DNA from: Flavobacteriales bacterium UBA7443
GTDB lineage: Bacteria > Bacteroidota > Bacteroidia > Flavobacteriales_D > Sanyastnellaceae
Assembly: GCA_002477505.1 (NCBI GenBank)
Contig: DLQB01000091.1
Location: 24,350-30,464, forward strand
DNA: 6,115 nt
Reading direction: 5' to 3'
Below the pieces are notes generated by a model, which saw only the letters and a program-made list of their open reading frames with translations, was not told the origin of the DNA and ran no database searches. Shown in pieces: positions 5,318 to 6,115 of this stretch (position 1 is the first letter of the stretch; each line of letters begins with the position of its first letter). The position numbers and the translations under genes are program-made.

Positions 5318-6115
5318 TCAATTTTGGAATCGTTGTAGGCCTCGTTCAAGGAAGTCAACAAACACCTCGGGATCGGGATCGTATCCTACGCCTTCTGATA
5401 AAGGCTGGCCATCATGATCGAGCAAAACGTAAAACGGCTGTGAATTTGTATTGAATTCCGACGCTTGCAGGTAAGACCATTTGTTTCCGACGGTTTTAAT
5501 CTTGAACGATTTGCCACCGTACATCTCTTCTCTTTGTTCGGATGCGGGCAAGGCTTTGCGCTCATCGACATAGAGCGAAACGAGCACGACATCATTCGTA
5601 AGCATGTCTGCAACTTCCGCGTCGGGCCAAACTTGCTCCTCCATTTTCCGGCAATTCACGCAAGCCCAACCGGTGAAGTCCAAAGCAAGCGGCTTGTTCT
5701 CTGCGATGGCCGCAGCGAGGCCTTCTTCGTAATCTGTGAATCGCGCTTCCACATGTCCTGAGGAGTGCCCATCGGATCCTCCCGTGCTGCCTTGGCTCCA
5801 TTCGCTGTAAAACATTGGTGGTGGAAATCCGCTGATGAGCTTGACTGGAGCGCCCCACATCCCAGGCACCAAGTAGATGGCCAATGTGAGGAAAACCATG
5901 CCCGTGGAAAAGCGGAAAACGCCAATTCGTTCGGTCTTTGAATCATGTGGGAACAGAATCCAACCGAAGAGGTAGAAAGCAATGCACAGCACCACGGCTA
6001 CCCATATCGCAATGAATAATTCCCGCTGGAGCAATCCAAGCTGAAGCACCAAGTCCGCGTTGGAAAGAAACTTGAAAGCGAATCCTATTTCCAAGAGTCC
6101 CAGAACAACTTTGAC
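5318..6115 (-). CDS. dsbD: Thiol:disulfide interchange protein DsbD, C-terminal part (5' end outside window)
   Basis: The frame is open to the window edge and reads VKVVLGLLEIGFAFKFLSN at its start, the end of a transmembrane segment in the DsbD beta domain; 265 residues are visible. The TTG at 6094 is an internal leucine and not the start. Two further membrane segments follow at about 34-55 and 68-87, then a Gly/Ser/His-rich linker, then a thioredoxin-fold gamma domain (about 125-265) with the active site CVNC (Cys152, Cys155; bases 5651-5662) in the context DFTGWACVNCRKME, and a cis-proline in NSQPFYVLLD (Pro227). DsbD moves reducing equivalents from cytoplasmic thioredoxin across the inner membrane to periplasmic thiol proteins and cytochrome c maturation. 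The insertion between the active site and the cis-Pro, containing IKTVGNKWSYLQ, is usual for Bacteroidota DsbD. It is the most upstream visible gene of the minus-strand set, 70 bases ahead of gmhA. Confidence 0.94.
   Translation of the reverse strand, partial: VKVVLGLLEIGFAFKFLSNADLVLQLGLLQRELFIAIWVAVVLCIAFYLFGWILFPHDSKTERIGVFRFSTGMVFLTLAIYLVPGMWGAPVKLISGFPPPMFYSEWSQGSTGGSDGHSSGHVEARFTDYEEGLAAAIAENKPLALDFTGWACVNCRKMEEQVWPDAEVADMLTNDVVLVSLYVDERKALPASEQREEMYGGKSFKIKTVGNKWSYLQASEFNTNSQPFYVLLDHDGQPLSEGVGYDPDPEVFVDFLERGLQRFQN

Noticed and set aside
5248..5361. Upstream TTG start for gmhA at 5361
   Set aside because: It would add 38 residues without similarity to the enzyme and overlap the dsbD coding end. 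ATG 5247 matches the known family start.
1..6115. Search for a mobile element, CRISPR array, tRNA, defence system or phage genes
   Set aside because: No repeats with spacers, transposase or integrase motifs, tRNA-like cloverleaf or att-like direct repeats were seen. Nearly every base is in a housekeeping or envelope gene.

Overview
The window looks like ordinary chromosomal DNA from a member of the Bacteroidota, most likely a Flavobacteriales-type lineage. This rests on three things: the gene order bamA - ompH - ompH - murI, which I recall as typical of that phylum; a DsbD whose C-terminal domain has the phylum-typical insertion and CVNC active site; and genes that lack Shine-Dalgarno sequences. 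Base composition by eye is near 50% GC. Genus-level placement is inference and cannot be fixed from this sequence.

The left half (1-2525) is a plus-strand envelope-biogenesis operon. It opens with the 3' end of bamA (outer-membrane beta-barrel assembly), followed by two tandem OmpH/Skp-like periplasmic chaperones (460-1149 and 1205-1699), then murI (glutamate racemase, supplying D-glutamate for peptidoglycan). Spacings are 12, 55 and 4 bases. The 55-base gap contains a compact inverted repeat but no recognisable promoter. The chaperones would carry nascent outer-membrane proteins to BamA, and MurI serves the adjacent cell-wall layer.

The right half (2547-6115) is a minus-strand gene string that converges on murI with only 21 bases between stop codons. 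In transcription order it holds dsbD (5' end beyond the window), gmhA (sedoheptulose-7-phosphate isomerase), a divergent YifB/ComM-like AAA+ ATPase, and a gamma-carbonic-anhydrase-family hexapeptide protein. Gaps are 70 bases, 11 bases and an ATGA overlap, so the last three are probably co-transcribed. Their functions (heptose precursor synthesis, a DNA-related ATPase, a zinc beta-helix protein) do not form an obvious pathway.

There are no RNA genes, insertion sequences, CRISPR arrays or phage genes. No stretch longer than 70 bases is non-coding. I do not see a new multi-gene system. The most unusual item is the YifB homologue: its ATPase core is largely intact, but its N-terminal ChlI-like domain and the motif around its arginine finger have drifted far from the family pattern.
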